Positions 32,620 through 41,809 of a DNA stretch of 64,000 bases are shown here, one piece after another (position 1 is the first letter of the stretch; every line of letters begins with the position of its first letter). Made by a program: the position numbers and the translations under genes. Source of the stretch: Nitrospira sp. GTDB lineage: Bacteria > Nitrospirota > Nitrospiria > Nitrospirales > Nitrospiraceae. The DNA lies in the NCBI GenBank assembly GCA_019636815.1, contig JAHBWT010000008.1, positions 1 through 64,000 on the forward strand, in the 5' to 3' direction. A model generated the notes under the pieces. It was not told where the DNA came from, made no database searches, and saw only the letters and a program-made list of their open reading frames with translations.

Positions 32620-35600
32620 ATGAATACTCCAGGTTTCCCCAGCCAACAAGGTCTCTATGATCCTCGGCATGAGAAAGATTCGTGCGGGATCGGTTTTGTG
32701 GTCAATATCAAGGGGAAGAAGTCCCATGACATTGTCCGTAAAGGACTTCAGATTCTAGAGAATCTGACCCACCGCGGGGCGCAGGGAGCCGATCCCTGTA
32801 CGGGAGATGGTGCCGGGATCTTGTTGCAGATGCCGCACACCTTTTTCAAACGGGTTGCAGGGGATGCCGGTGTGTCATTACCGGAGGTCGGCGAGTATGG
32901 GGTTGGGCAGTTATTCCTGCCACCGAATGCAGAGTCCCGACGACTCTGCGAAAAGTTGTTTACCGAGATCATCAGTGAAGAAGGTCTCCAGTTGCTCGGA
33001 TGGCGCGATGTGCCGGTTAAAAGCGACAGTATCGGCGTGCAAGCGCGAAAGACCGAGCCGTTCATGCGGCAAATTTTCATCGCGCGCGACGCGCTCAACG
33101 AGACTCAGTTTGAACGAAAACTCTACGTGATCCGAAAGCGAGTGGAAAAGGCCATTCTCGAATCGGCCATTCAGGGGCGAGAGCACTTTTACGTCCCCAG
33201 TTTATCGGCCCACACGATCGTCTACAAAGGTCTGCTCTTACCGCATCAAATGGCCGCGTATTATCAGGATCTTACCGATGAACGAATGGTGAGTGCCCTG
33301 GCGTTGGTGCACTCCCGCTTCAGCACGAATACCTTTCCGACCTGGCCGTTGGCTCACCCCTATCGGTACGTCTGCCACAATGGCGAGATCAATACGCTGA
33401 AGGGGAACGTCAATTGGATGAAGGCTCGACAAGGCCGCCTCCATTCCGATCTGTTCGGCAAGGATATGGAGAAACTGTTCCCGATCGTGACCGAGGATCA
33501 AAGCGACTCGGCCTGCCTGGACAATACCCTCGAGTTTCTTCTTCTTGGGGGCCGGTCATTACCGCATGCCATGATGATGTTGATTCCGGAACCATGGGTA
33601 GCGAATTCGCAGATGGATTTGGATCGCCGGGGCTTTTACCAATATCACGCGGCGATGATGGAGCCGTGGGACGGGCCGGCAGCGGTCTGCTTTACCGACG
33701 GCAAGATGATCGGGGCGACCTTGGATCGTAACGGACTCCGTCCCTGCCGCTATCAAGTGATGGCGGATGAAACGGTGGTGCTGGCCTCGGAGGCTGGGGT
33801 GTTACCGGTTCCGGCCAAGGAAATCCGGATGAAGGGTCGGCTCATGCCCGGGCGGATGTTCCTCGTCGATACCGTTCAAGGCCGGATCATCGACGATGAA
33901 GAGATCAAGACCGATATGGCGAAGCGGAAACCGTACCGCAGTTGGGTGACCCAGTACGGAGTTTCCCTCGATGAACTGCCCGAACCATTGAATGTCCCGC
34001 AGCCGGATCATCCGACGATCAGGCAGCGGCAGCAGGCCTTCGGCTACACCGTCGAAGAGCTCAAGATGGTCATCTCCCCCATGATCGTCAATGGCGAGGA
34101 GCCGATCTCCTCGATGGGTACCGATACCCCCTTGGCGGTGTTGTCAGATCGACCGCAGCTCTTGTTTAAGTACTTCAAGCAGCTGTTCGCTCAAGTCACC
34201 AACCCGCCGATCGATCCGATTCGCGAGCAGCTCGTGATGTCGCTGGTCACAAACATCGGGCCGAAACCTAATCTGATGGATGAGTCGCCGGAGTCTTGCC
34301 GTCGTATTAAGGTCCAACAGCCGATTTTGACTAACGCGGATCTGCAAAAGATCCGCGGGATACCCGATCCTCATTTCATGGGCAAGACCCTCCGCATGTT
34401 GTTTCGCGTAGCCGAAGGCGCCGATGGCCTGGGAGCCGCGGTCGATGAGCTGTGCCGAGAGGCTTCACTCGCGATCAAGGAGGGGTACAAGTTTTTAATT
34501 CTCAGCGATCGCGGGGTAGATGAAGCCTGGGCCCCGATTCCGAGCCTCCTCGGTATCTCGGCCGTGCATCATCATCTGGTGCGGGAATGCACGAGGACGG
34601 AGGTCGGGTTAATCCTCGAAACCGGGGAACCGCGAGATGTGCACCAATTTGCGTGCTTGATCGGCTACGGCGCCGGCACGATCAATCCGTATCTCGTGTT
34701 CGAAACGCTCGTTGATATGGAGCGTGATGGGTATCTTCCCGAGGGACTCGATGCGCAAACAGCGGAGGGCAAGTTTATCAAGGCCATCAATAAGGGCTTG
34801 CTCAAGATCTTTTCCAAGATGGGCATCTCGACCGTGCAATCCTATTGCGGCGCGCAGATTTTCGAGGCGATCGGGTTGAATCACGAGCTCATCGATCGAT
34901 ACTTCACGGGCACGGCGTCACGCGTCGAAGGAGTCGGGATTCGAGAAATCGGTGAAGAGACATTGCGCCGACATCGCACGGCCTACGAGCCGGCCGCGAT
35001 CCGACAACTGGAGTTCGGCGGAGAAGTCCACTACCGTATCCAGAGCGAACATCACAATTGGAATCCGGACACGATCTATAAGCTGCAACATGCCAGCCGT
35101 GCCAACGACGCGAAGACCTATGGGGAGTTCGCTCAACTTGTCAATGATGAGAGTCAACGACGCTCGAACCTGCGTGGGTTGCTCGAGTTTAAGTTCGCGT
35201 CTCAGCCGATTCCCATCGAAGAGGTGGAACCTGCCAAGGAAATCGTCAAGCGCTTCAACACGGGCGCGATGTCGTTCGGATCCATCAGCAAAGAAGCGCA
35301 TGAGACGCTTGCGATCGCCATGAATCGACTTGGGGGCAAGAGCAACACGGGAGAAGGGGGGGAGGATCCTGAGCGCTTCAAACCCATGTCAAACGGCGAC
35401 TCGAAGAACAGCTATATTAAGCAAGTGGCGTCGGCCAGATTCGGCGTGACTGCGCACTACCTGGTGAATGCCCGTGAATTGCAAATCAAGATGGCGCAGG
35501 GTGCGAAACCCGGCGAGGGCGGGCAGTTGCCCGGGCACAAGGTCGACGAACAGATCGCGCGCTTCCGATATTCCACGCCGGGCGTGCCGCTGATTTCACC

Positions 35601-37137
35601 TCCGCCGCATCATGATATCTATTCCATCGAAGATCTGGCCCAATTGATCTTCGACCTGAAGAACTCGAATCCGGAAGCCGGTGTCTCGGTCAAGCTTGTG
35701 GCCGAGGTCGGTGTCGGGACGGTCGCCGCCGGCGTCGCCAAGGCGCACGCGGACAAGGTGCTGATCAGCGGGGATTCAGGCGGCACCGGAGCCTCCCCAT
35801 TGTCGTCGATCAAGTATGCCGGTATTCCCTGGGAGTTGGGGTTGGCGGAAACGCATCAGACATTGGTGCTGAACGATCTGCGGGGCCGTATCCGTGTTGA
35901 AACGGACGGGCAGATGAAGACGGGCCGTGACGTGGTGATTGCCACACTGCTCGGCGCAGAAGAGTACGGGTTTGCGACGGCGCCGCTCATCGTCGAAGGC
36001 TGCATCATGATGCGAAAGTGCCATCTCAATACCTGCCCGGTCGGCATCGCGACGCAAGATCCCGAGCTCCGAAAGAAATTCAATGGCAAACCGGAACACA
36101 TCGTCAACTACCTGTTCTTTGTCGCCGAGGAAGCCAGGCAACTCATGGCGAAGCTGGGGTTCAAGACGATCAATGAGATGGTGGGCCGCGTTGATATGCT
36201 CAAAATCACCAAGGCGGTCGATCACTGGAAGGCCAAGGGATTGGATCTCTCGCCGCTGTTGGCCATGCCTGATGTCGGGCCGCACGTGGCCCGGTATTGC
36301 GTGCAGAAGCAGGACCATGGCCTCGACCACATCCTTGATAATGAACTGGTGGAGCGGTGTCGCCCGGCGATCGAGAAGGGTGAGAAGGTGACGATCGACC
36401 TGCCGATTCGCAACGTGAATCGGACGACGGGCACGGTACTGTCGAGCAAAATAGCTAAGAAATACGGCCTCGAAGGGCTTCCGGAAGATACGATCTCGAT
36501 CAAGTTCAATGGGTCGGCGGGGCAATCCTTTGGCGCGTTCCTCGCGCGAGGAATCACGCTGACGTTGGAAGGGGAGTCGAACGACTACATCGGCAAGGGG
36601 CTCTCCGGTGGAAAGATCATCGTCTATCCGCCGAAGGATGCGCTGTACGATCCGGCGGAAACCATTTTGATCGGCAATACCTCGCTCTATGGCGCGACGC
36701 AGGGCGAAGCGTACTTCTACGGCCGCGCGGGTGAGCGCTTTGCGGTTCGGAACAGCGGAGCACAGACTGTCGTGGAAGGGACGGGCGACCACGGGTGTGA
36801 ATACATGACGGGCGGCGTGGTCGTGGTGCTCGGCAGGACAGGCCGTAACTTTGCGGCGGGCATGTCCGGCGGCGTGGCGTTCGTGCTCGACGATCAGGGC
36901 AAGTCTGAAACTCGCTGCAATACCGGTATGGTGGAATTGGAAGCGGTCGTTACAAAGGAAGACAAGCAGCTTCTCCATGATCTGATCACGAAGCACTTCA
37001 TGTATACCGGGAGCCGGAAGGCGAAGCAGGTTCTCGATACGTTTGAAGTCACCGTGCCAAAATTCGTGAAGGTGATGCCGGTGGATTACAAACGCGTTCT
37101 GGAAGAACGAAAACGAAAAGCGAGTGCGGTGCATTAA
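32620..37137 (+). CDS. gltB: Glutamate synthase large (alpha) subunit
   Basis: A 1505-residue enzyme converting glutamine and 2-oxoglutarate to two glutamates. A short propeptide ends before [11 protein letters not shown]22 is the glutaminase nucleophile. The Ntn domain (~22-430) has [15 protein letters not shown] and [11 protein letters not shown]; the FMN-binding synthase domain (~830-1210) has [13 protein letters not shown] and [19 protein letters not shown]-like segments. The 3Fe-4S cysteines are C1128, C1134 and C1139. The C-terminal glycine-rich beta-helix follows (residues ~1260-1490). The stop overlaps the gltD start region (TAATGG), so the two subunits are translationally coupled. 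Confidence 0.97.
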   Translation: MNTPGFPSQQGLYDPRHEKDSCGIGFVVNIKGKKSHDIVRKGLQILENLTHRGAQGADPCTGDGAGILLQMPHTFFKRVAGDAGVSLPEVGEYGVGQLFLPPNAESRRLCEKLFTEIISEEGLQLLGWRDVPVKSDSIGVQARKTEPFMRQIFIARDALNETQFERKLYVIRKRVEKAILESAIQGREHFYVPSLSAHTIVYKGLLLPHQMAAYYQDLTDERMVSALALVHSRFSTNTFPTWPLAHPYRYVCHNGEINTLKGNVNWMKARQGRLHSDLFGKDMEKLFPIVTEDQSDSACLDNTLEFLLLGGRSLPHAMMMLIPEPWVANSQMDLDRRGFYQYHAAMMEPWDGPAAVCFTDGKMIGATLDRNGLRPCRYQVMADETVVLASEAGVLPVPAKEIRMKGRLMPGRMFLVDTVQGRIIDDEEIKTDMAKRKPYRSWVTQYGVSLDELPEPLNVPQPDHPTIRQRQQAFGYTVEELKMVISPMIVNGEEPISSMGTDTPLAVLSDRPQLLFKYFKQLFAQVTNPPIDPIREQLVMSLVTNIGPKPNLMDESPESCRRIKVQQPILTNADLQKIRGIPDPHFMGKTLRMLFRVAEGADGLGAAVDELCREASLAIKEGYKFLILSDRGVDEAWAPIPSLLGISAVHHHLVRECTRTEVGLILETGEPRDVHQFACLIGYGAGTINPYLVFETLVDMERDGYLPEGLDAQTAEGKFIKAINKGLLKIFSKMGISTVQSYCGAQIFEAIGLNHELIDRYFTGTASRVEGVGIREIGEETLRRHRTAYEPAAIRQLEFGGEVHYRIQSEHHNWNPDTIYKLQHASRANDAKTYGEFAQLVNDESQRRSNLRGLLEFKFASQPIPIEEVEPAKEIVKRFNTGAMSFGSISKEAHETLAIAMNRLGGKSNTGEGGEDPERFKPMSNGDSKNSYIKQVASARFGVTAHYLVNARELQIKMAQGAKPGEGGQLPGHKVDEQIARFRYSTPGVPLISPPPHHDIYSIEDLAQLIFDLKNSNPEAGVSVKLVAEVGVGTVAAGVAKAHADKVLISGDSGGTGASPLSSIKYAGIPWELGLAETHQTLVLNDLRGRIRVETDGQMKTGRDVVIATLLGAEEYGFATAPLIVEGCIMMRKCHLNTCPVGIATQDPELRKKFNGKPEHIVNYLFFVAEEARQLMAKLGFKTINEMVGRVDMLKITKAVDHWKAKGLDLSPLLAMPDVGPHVARYCVQKQDHGLDHILDNELVERCRPAIEKGEKVTIDLPIRNVNRTTGTVLSSKIAKKYGLEGLPEDTISIKFNGSAGQSFGAFLARGITLTLEGESNDYIGKGLSGGKIIVYPPKDALYDPAETILIGNTSLYGATQGEAYFYGRAGERFAVRNSGAQTVVEGTGDHGCEYMTGGVVVVLGRTGRNFAAGMSGGVAFVLDDQGKSETRCNTGMVELEAVVTKEDKQLLHDLITKHFMYTGSRKAKQVLDTFEVTVPKFVKVMPVDYKRVLEERKRKASAVH

Positions 37138-38573
37138 TGGGTGATCCTAAGGGTTTCCTGAAATACTCCCGAGAAGGCCCGAAGCGAAAGCCGATCGAGT
37201 TGCGCGTGCTCGATTGGAAAGAGATGTACGAGCCCATCTCGGAGGAGAAACTGAAGACTCAAGGCGCACGCTGCATGGATTGCGGCGTGCCGTTTTGCCA
37301 AGGCAGCACGGGTTGTCCTGTGGTCAATCTCATCCCTGAGTGGAACGATCTCGTCTATCGCGGCCGCTGGAAAGATGCCCTCAAAGCATTGCACACGACG
37401 AATAACTTTCCTGAATTCACGGGCCGGCTCTGTCCGGCACCATGCGAAGGGGCCTGCGTCCTCGGTATCAATGAAGATCCGGTCTCCATCCGCATCCTCG
37501 AATGGAACATTGTCGATCGCGGTTTCAACGACGGATTCGTCACGCCGATTCTGCCGGTCGTCAAGACGGGGAAAACTGTCGCGATCGTCGGTTCCGGTCC
37601 GGCAGGTTTGGCTGCCGCACAACAACTGGCTCGCGCCGGCCATGAGGTCACGGTCTTCGAAAAATCCGATCGGATCGGCGGCCTTCTGCGCTACGGCATT
37701 CCCGACTTCAAAATGGAGAAGTGGGTGATCGATCGCCGATTGGAACAGATGAAAGCCGAAGGTGTGAAGTTCGAGACGGGAGTGACGGTCGGCAAGGATA
37801 TCGCCGGTGAACAATTACGCAGGCAGTTCGATGCGGTGGGATTGACGCTTGGTGCCGAGCAGGCTCGCGAGCTGCCGATCCCCGGCCGTGAGCTGAAGGG
37901 CGTGCATCTGGCGATGGCATATCTCACTCAACAGAACAAGCGCACCGCCGGCATTCCGGTCACCGAGGAGCCGATCACCGCAAAGGGCAAGCGGGTGGTC
38001 ATCATCGGCGGCGGCGATACGGGGTCCGACTGCCTCGGCACCGCGCATCGTCAAGGTTGTGTGGAGGCGCATCAATTCGAGCTATTGCCGGAACCGCCGC
38101 CCGAGCGGGCCTCATCCACGCCCTGGCCGCTCTGGCCGATGCAGTTGCGTACCTCTCACGCCCACGAAGAAGGCTGCGACCGGCAATGGAGTGTGTCGAC
38201 GACGAAGTTTTCCGGCCACAATGGACATGTCACGAAGCTGCACGCGCATCGGGTGATGTTTGAAAACGGCAAGTTCACGGCTGTTCCTAACACCGAGTTC
38301 GAGATGAATGCTGATCTGGTGTTGCTCGCCATGGGGTTCACCGGTCCGATCAAGAACGGCCTGCTCGATGATCTGGGTGTGAAATATGACGCGCGCGGAG
38401 CCGTGGCCGTCGACCAAAACTTCATGACCAATCTCGACGGCGTCTTCGCCGGTGGCGATACCAAACGCGGCGCCTCGCTCATCGTCTGGGCCATCGCCGA
38501 GGGGCGAAAAATGGCGGCAGGGATCGATAAGTATTTGCAAGTTGGTAAGTCGGCGAAGAATGCTCGGGCGTAG
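37137..38573 (+). CDS. gltD: Glutamate synthase small (beta) subunit
   Basis: A 478-residue FAD/NAD(P)H reductase feeding electrons to GltB. The N-terminus holds the cysteines for two 4Fe-4S clusters (CMDCGVPFC..GC and CPAPCEGAC). The FAD site is VGSGPAGLAAAQQLARAGHE with GGLLRYGIPDFKM; the NADPH site is VIIGGGDTGSDCLG; the second FAD segment is GVFAGGDTKRGASLIVWAI. The tail EGRKMAAGIDKYLQVGKSAK is repeated, diverged, about 840 bases downstream (39391-39483), a trace of recombination at the gene's 3' end. Confidence 0.96.
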   Translation: MGDPKGFLKYSREGPKRKPIELRVLDWKEMYEPISEEKLKTQGARCMDCGVPFCQGSTGCPVVNLIPEWNDLVYRGRWKDALKALHTTNNFPEFTGRLCPAPCEGACVLGINEDPVSIRILEWNIVDRGFNDGFVTPILPVVKTGKTVAIVGSGPAGLAAAQQLARAGHEVTVFEKSDRIGGLLRYGIPDFKMEKWVIDRRLEQMKAEGVKFETGVTVGKDIAGEQLRRQFDAVGLTLGAEQARELPIPGRELKGVHLAMAYLTQQNKRTAGIPVTEEPITAKGKRVVIIGGGDTGSDCLGTAHRQGCVEAHQFELLPEPPPERASSTPWPLWPMQLRTSHAHEEGCDRQWSVSTTKFSGHNGHVTKLHAHRVMFENGKFTAVPNTEFEMNADLVLLAMGFTGPIKNGLLDDLGVKYDARGAVAVDQNFMTNLDGVFAGGDTKRGASLIVWAIAEGRKMAAGIDKYLQVGKSAKNARA

Positions 38574-38635
38574 TCGTTGCTGCGGTAAGGGAAACACTCC
38601 AATCGGTAGTGTCATCCCCACTGATGTCTGAACCG

Positions 38636-38664
38636 CTGGTATTTCTCTCCGTATTCGCTAGAAT
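38636..38664 (+). promoter_or_regulatory. Promoter of the nucleotidyltransferase-like gene, leaderless geometry
   Basis: CTGGTA, 17-base spacer, TAGAAT, then 6 bases to the GTG start, so transcription should begin at the start codon. The -10 is good; the -35 is poor. Confidence 0.45.
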
Positions 38665-38670
38665 AACCGT

Positions 38671-39171
38671 GTGTCCGTCTACGAGCCCATATTCAAAATC
38701 TTGAATGCAGCGGGTGTGCGGTATGTCGTGGTTGGTGGAGTTGCCGCCCTGTTGCATGGGCATGCCCGATTGACGGCGGATGTCGATCTGGCCGTCGATC
38801 TTGCGCCACAAGAAGCCCTCAAGATGATTCGTGCGTTGGCCGACAACGGCTTTCGCCCCCAAGTTCCTGTACTCGCGGAAATGTTTGCCGACCCGGCGGT
38901 TCGCGAAGAGTGGCTGCAGGAAAAGCATATGCGAGCGTTTTCCCTTGTCGACCATACTAATCCCATGCGTGTAGTCGATCTGTTGTTGCAGCCGGAAGTT
39001 CCCTTTGAGGAACTGTTGGCTCGATCCCAAAAAGGGGTTGTGGGTGAGACACCTATCAGAATTGCGTCGCTTGACGACCTCATCGCATTGAAACGGTCTG
39101 CTGGAAGACCGCAGGATTTGGCAGACGTTATGGAACTGGAGGCTATCCGGAACCGAAAGGGCGATCGTTGA
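38671..39171 (+). CDS. Nucleotidyltransferase-like protein (DUF6036/MNT type)
   Basis: A 166-residue protein with a minimal nucleotidyltransferase core: YVVVGGVAALLHGHARLTADVDLAV (GG....G...T.D.DL metal-binding Asp pair) in residues 15-45. The later LDDLIALKRSAGRPQDLADVMEL is the standard end of DUF6036/AbiEii-like nucleotidyltransferases, which often act as toxins or their modifiers. A one-base gap separates it from the next small gene, which could be its partner. GTG start; no ribosome-binding site. It lies between two copies of the gltD 3' end, a sign of acquisition. Confidence 0.78.
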   Translation: MSVYEPIFKILNAAGVRYVVVGGVAALLHGHARLTADVDLAVDLAPQEALKMIRALADNGFRPQVPVLAEMFADPAVREEWLQEKHMRAFSLVDHTNPMRVVDLLLQPEVPFEELLARSQKGVVGETPIRIASLDDLIALKRSAGRPQDLADVMELEAIRNRKGDR

Positions 39172-39172
39172 T

Positions 39173-39391
39173 ATGGCAGACAAACGTGAGGTGGCCTCAG
39201 GGGAGGAACAAACGGAACATTGGGACGCTAGTGCTCAAAGTTTGCGTTCGGCTACGATGATGGCGACGCCTACGCAACGGATAGCCTGGTTGGAGGAGGC
39301 GCTGCAGCTGGCCTATGCATCAGGGGCTTTAAAGCCGAGACGGTTTATCAGCAAAGAAGAATGGGATGCGATGGGTTCATCGTCGGAATGA
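39173..39391 (+). CDS. Small unknown protein, partner of the nucleotidyltransferase-like gene
   Basis: A 72-residue protein starting one base after the preceding stop, with AAAGGG upstream. It is polar with one helical segment (PTQRIAWLEEALQLAYASGAL) and no known motif. The arrangement of a nucleotidyltransferase followed by a short helical protein is common in toxin-antitoxin and abortive-infection pairs, where the small partner neutralises the enzyme; this is inferred from arrangement only. Its stop codon overlaps the start of the displaced gltD tail. Confidence 0.65.
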   Translation: MADKREVASGEEQTEHWDASAQSLRSATMMATPTQRIAWLEEALQLAYASGALKPRRFISKEEWDAMGSSSE

Positions 39392-39483
39392 CTGTCAAGA
39401 CGATCACTGAAGGGCGCAAGATGGCCGTGGGCATCGATAAGTACCTCCAGCCCAGAAAATCCGCCAAGCAGTCAGTGAAATAA
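39391..39483 (+). pseudogene. Displaced, diverged copy of the gltD 3' end
   Basis: The frame MTVKTITEGRKMAVGIDKYL and the following QPRKSAKQSVK parallels the gltD C-terminus (EGRKMAAGIDKYLQVGKSAK) with a conserved core of EGRKMA-GIDKYLQ--KSAK. At DNA level the two differ at many third positions, so this is an old or foreign allele and not a recent tandem copy. Both junctions share the octamer TCATCGTC just before the similarity. It marks where the upstream two-gene module entered. Confidence 0.7.
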
Positions 39484-39549
39484 GAGGGGGACCGGCTCCG
39501 GCCTCGCCAGTGCCTGTCCCTGTTCTTATTTCCAAAGCGGGCCACGTGT

Positions 39550-39735
39550 CACACATTCCGGCATTCGTTTGCCACTCATCTGCTGGAAGACGGCTGCGAC
39601 ATCCGTACGGTTCAAGAGCTCTTGAGGCACCCTGATGTACGAACGACCATGATCTACACACATGTGTTGAATCGGGGTGGAAAAGGTGTACGCAGTCCAG
39701 CCGATGCCCTGGTCCAAGGGGGAGCCCTTCGCAGC
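39550..39735 (+). pseudogene. intI: 3' remnant of an integron-type tyrosine integrase
   Basis: Reading from 39550 gives [20 protein letters not shown], then [20 protein letters not shown], then [14 protein letters not shown]. These are the last catalytic residues of a tyrosine recombinase (HxxR, H, and Tyr in MIYTHV), and NRGG.GVRSP is the characteristic tail of integron integrases; XerC/D lack it (compare the recombinase at 53.5 kb). The N-terminal ~250 residues are gone and the frame runs on without a natural stop. It points in the same direction as the cassettes downstream, the reverse of classical integrons. Confidence 0.75.
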
Positions 39736-39790
39736 TATAACGGAATGATGCCGACCTGTCTATCACGCCTTCGCGTCCTCGGGGATAGAG

Positions 39791-39819
39791 TTGACAAGTG
39801 GATGCAGCGTCATGAGAAT
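39791..39819 (+). promoter_or_regulatory. Candidate cassette promoter (Pc-like)
   Basis: A perfect TTGACA, 17-base spacer and GAGAAT lie between the integrase remnant and the first recombination heptamer, about 85 bases before the first cassette gene. This is where a promoter reading into an integron cassette array is expected. Confidence 0.5.
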
Positions 39820-39874
39820 TGCGCGACAACTGACATGCGGTATCGTCGTACTATATCGGTCAATATACTCAATA

Positions 39875-39886
39875 GTTGGGCGTCAC
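39875..39886 (+). other. Integron recombination heptamer (attI/first cassette boundary)
   Basis: GTTGGGC fits the core site GTTRRRY. With the next five bases (GTCAC) it is complementary at 11 of 12 positions to GTGACGCCCAAT at 40304-40315, over the stop of the cassette gene. A cassette's leading heptamer should be complementary to the R'' end of its own attC, as here. Confidence 0.6.
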
Positions 39887-39902
39887 ACCAAGGAGTGTCA
39901 GG

Positions 39903-40307
39903 GTGCTAAGCGACGAAGAGCAAATCCGTGGCCTTGTTGATATATGGCAATCCGCAACTAAGGCGGGCGATATTGATACCGTGCTCAGTCTCATGACTGA
40001 CGACGTAGTTTTTCTCGTGCCAGGTCGCCAACCTATGAGCAAGGCAGAGTTCGCGGCGCTTTCTCGCGTGCCTGCCGGTACCTCTCATTCGAAGTTCGAA
40101 GGCAAGTCGGAGATTCAAGAGGTTCAAATCTCGGGGGACATGGCATACCTGTGGAGCAAGCTCTCCGTGACCGTAACACCTCCCGGCGCGAGTGAGTCCA
40201 TCGAGCGAGCAGGCCATACGCTCACAATCTTTCGGCGCGTCGGTGGAAAGTGGCTGTTGGCCCGTGATGCGAACTTACTTTCCACCGTCCAGCGCCCGCG
40301 CACGTGA
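39903..40307 (+). CDS. SnoaL/NTF2-like (DUF4440-type) protein, cassette gene 1
   Basis: A 134-residue protein with the SnoaL-like cone fold pattern: [37 protein letters not shown], then [16 protein letters not shown] and [21 protein letters not shown]. Members are small isomerases, dehydratases or ligand-binding proteins; no substrate can be read here. The GTG follows AAGGAG by about 7 bases. Promoterless small enzymes of this fold are typical integron cassettes, and the gene is bracketed by complementary recombination sites. Confidence 0.8.
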   Translation: MLSDEEQIRGLVDIWQSATKAGDIDTVLSLMTDDVVFLVPGRQPMSKAEFAALSRVPAGTSHSKFEGKSEIQEVQISGDMAYLWSKLSVTVTPPGASESIERAGHTLTIFRRVGGKWLLARDANLLSTVQRPRT

Positions 40308-40308
40308 C

Positions 40309-40503
40309 GCCCAATCCTTCGTTGCGCCCGACGGGCGCCAGCCGGCTTCTCCCGCCTCGAAAGAATCGCGGATGAAGCAAAACTCCAACAAGAGGGCCAC
40401 TTGCATCTGTTCTCCGATAGCTGGATTGCTAACGGCGATCTCACGAAGCATTCGCCTGTCCCGCGGCCGACGGACGTAAAGATCTTTGCGGGGGAGCAAA
40501 ATT
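40309..40503 (+). pseudogene. Orphan C-terminal fragment of an unknown cassette gene
   Basis: After the SnoaL stop the same frame stays open to a TAG (40501-40503). Its second part, ERIADEAKLQQEGHLHLFSD then SWIANGDLTKHSPV, looks like real protein; the first part spans the start of an attC-like site. There is no start codon with a ribosome-binding site. Probably a cassette truncated by a deletion that fused it to the SnoaL cassette. Its family is not recognised. Confidence 0.4.
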
Positions 40504-40519
40504 AGGCCTTGTGCCAGAC

Positions 40520-40606
40520 GCACAACAAGCAGTTGCAGCGGACCGTACGGAATAAAGTACCAAGTCACACGCGCCAGCGCGCGGCCGCTGAACTGCGGTG
40601 TTAGGC
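40520..40606 (+). other. attC-like recombination site 1
   Basis: GCACAAC (one mismatch to RYYYAAC) and GTTAGGC (perfect GTTRRRY) bound an imperfect inverted repeat: AAGCAGTTGCAGCGGACCG on the left pairs with CGGCCGCTGAACTGCGGTG on the right, with one extra unpaired base on the left as in attC folded strands. Total 87 bases, within the usual attC range. Confidence 0.7.
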
Positions 40607-40755
40607 CCTGGAAAAACTGGCGGGCGGCACGCGGACTGTCGATTTTCGCACACCCCATTCGATTAGAGGTAGAGCAGCACGCGGCATGAAGCTTCCGCCG
40701 GTGGGAGCTGCTCGCGTGCCCTGGAACCACGCTACAACCACAGGAGGCTAAGGCT

Positions 40756-41121
40756 ATGCGGTATATTATGATGTTCATCAAGCATCCACGTGACCACGGC
40801 GACGATCAGGCACCGCCCGCGCTCTATGAGGCGATGGGGGCGTTTGTCGAGGAGCAAACCAAGAGCGGAGCATTCATCGATGGAGCAGGTCTACAACCAC
40901 TCGCCAGGGGTACTCGCGTCCGTCTTGCCGGCGGTAAGATCACCGTCACAGACGGCCCCTTCGCCGAAGCCAAGGAGGTGGTGGGCGGCTACGCACTCAT
41001 CGAGGCCAAAACGCATGCCGATGCGGTCGCACTGGCGACCCGGTTCATGGAACTCCATCGCACTCATTGGCCAGAGTTCGAAGGCGAATCCGAGATCCGT
41101 CCACTGGAGGAGACGGCCTAA
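40756..41121 (+). CDS. YCII-related (DGPF-domain) protein, cassette gene 2
   Basis: A 121-residue protein with the YCII/DGPF core: MRYIMMFIKHP, GGKITVTDGPFAEAKEVVGG (DGPFxExKE signature) and DAVALATRFMELH. AGGAGG stands 8 bases before the ATG. Family members are small dimeric ferredoxin-like proteins, often fused or adjacent to ECF sigma factors; function is unclear. It occupies one integron cassette: the stop codon TAA lies inside the attC R'' heptamer GCCTAAC, which is exactly complementary to the cassette's leading GTTAGGC. Confidence 0.85.
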   Translation: MRYIMMFIKHPRDHGDDQAPPALYEAMGAFVEEQTKSGAFIDGAGLQPLARGTRVRLAGGKITVTDGPFAEAKEVVGGYALIEAKTHADAVALATRFMELHRTHWPEFEGESEIRPLEETA

Positions 41122-41214
41122 CCAACGGCTGAAGCTGACCGGGGCCGCGATCCTGTTTCTCCGAGCTTCGACGTTCTTGCAGGCGGCCCCGGCAGTTTAG
41201 CCGTAGTGTTGGAC
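41116..41214 (+). other. attC recombination site 2
   Basis: Outer heptamers GCCTAAC (41116-41122) and GTTGGAC (41208-41214) both fit the consensus. Between them lies a long imperfect inverted repeat: CGGCTGAAGCTGACCGGGGC on the left pairs with GCCCCGGCAGTTTAGCCG on the right, extended by CCGC/GCGG. Length 99 bases with a roughly 30-base apical loop. This is the clearest attC site of the window. Confidence 0.85.
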
Positions 41215-41286
41215 CGTCAACGAGGGATCGATGACTTCATCCGGGAACGGCGCTGACTCTAACTCTAATCACGATGGAGGAGCAAC

Positions 41287-41772
41287 ATGACGAAGATCGC
41301 AAAGAACACGATTTGCCTTTGGTACGAACGCGATGCCGAAGAGGCGGCACGGTTCTACGCCAAGACCTTTCCCGATTCGTCCGTCGGCGCGGTGCATCGC
41401 GCACCGGGCGACTTTCCGTCGGGTAAGCAGGGAGACGTGTTGACAATCGAGTTCACCGTTATGGGCATTCCCTGCCTGGGGCTTAACGGTGGGCCCGAGT
41501 TCAAGCACAATGAAGCATTCTCGTTCCAAGTTGCCACCGAAGATCAGGCCGAGACCGATCGTTATTGGAATGCGATCGTCGGCAATGGCGGCCAAGAGAG
41601 CGAGTGCGGTTGGTGCAAAGACAAGTGGGGCATCTCCTGGCAGATTACGCCAATCGCGTTGACCAAGGCATATACCAGCCCCGATCGCTCTGTCGCCAAG
41701 CGAGCGTTTGATGCAATGATGACGATGAAAAAAATCGACATCGCCGCGATCGAGGAGGCGGTTCGTGGCTAG
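41287..41772 (+). CDS. VOC-superfamily (PhnB-like) protein, cassette gene 3
   Basis: A 161-residue protein of the PhnB/'3-demethylubiquinone-9 3-methyltransferase' family, a vicinal-oxygen-chelate fold. It starts KNTICLWYERDAEEAARFYA after GGAGGAGCAAC, then GDVLTIEFTVMGIPCLGLNGGPEFK, and ends with WGISWQITP, a hallmark of the family. Despite the name, members are not methyltransferases; activities are mostly unknown. It follows attC site 2 directly and has no promoter of its own, so it is probably the third cassette. Confidence 0.85.
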   Translation: MTKIAKNTICLWYERDAEEAARFYAKTFPDSSVGAVHRAPGDFPSGKQGDVLTIEFTVMGIPCLGLNGGPEFKHNEAFSFQVATEDQAETDRYWNAIVGNGGQESECGWCKDKWGISWQITPIALTKAYTSPDRSVAKRAFDAMMTMKKIDIAAIEEAVRG

Positions 41773-41809
41773 AAGCCGTCGGGACGGTATCGGGAGTCTT
41801 TTCTAGCCA
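41766..41809 (+). repeat. Compound hairpin over the end of cassette gene 3
   Basis: TGGCTAGAA and TTCTAGCCA are perfect 9-base inverted arms, with an inner CCGTC-GG-GACGG stem. The stop codon TAG is inside the left arm. It may be a terminator or a decayed attC; the expected heptamer GTCCAAC is not found, only ATCCAAG close by. Confidence 0.45.

Noticed and set aside
35776-37134. Long 452-codon minus-strand frame under gltB
   Set aside because: It lies wholly antisense to the strongly conserved gltB C-terminal half and encodes a His/Arg-rich sequence without motifs; an artefact of GC-rich codon use.
40275-40781. 168-codon minus-strand frame across attC site 1
   Set aside because: Frames spanning attC hairpins are common artefacts; it overlaps two cassettes and has no ribosome-binding site.
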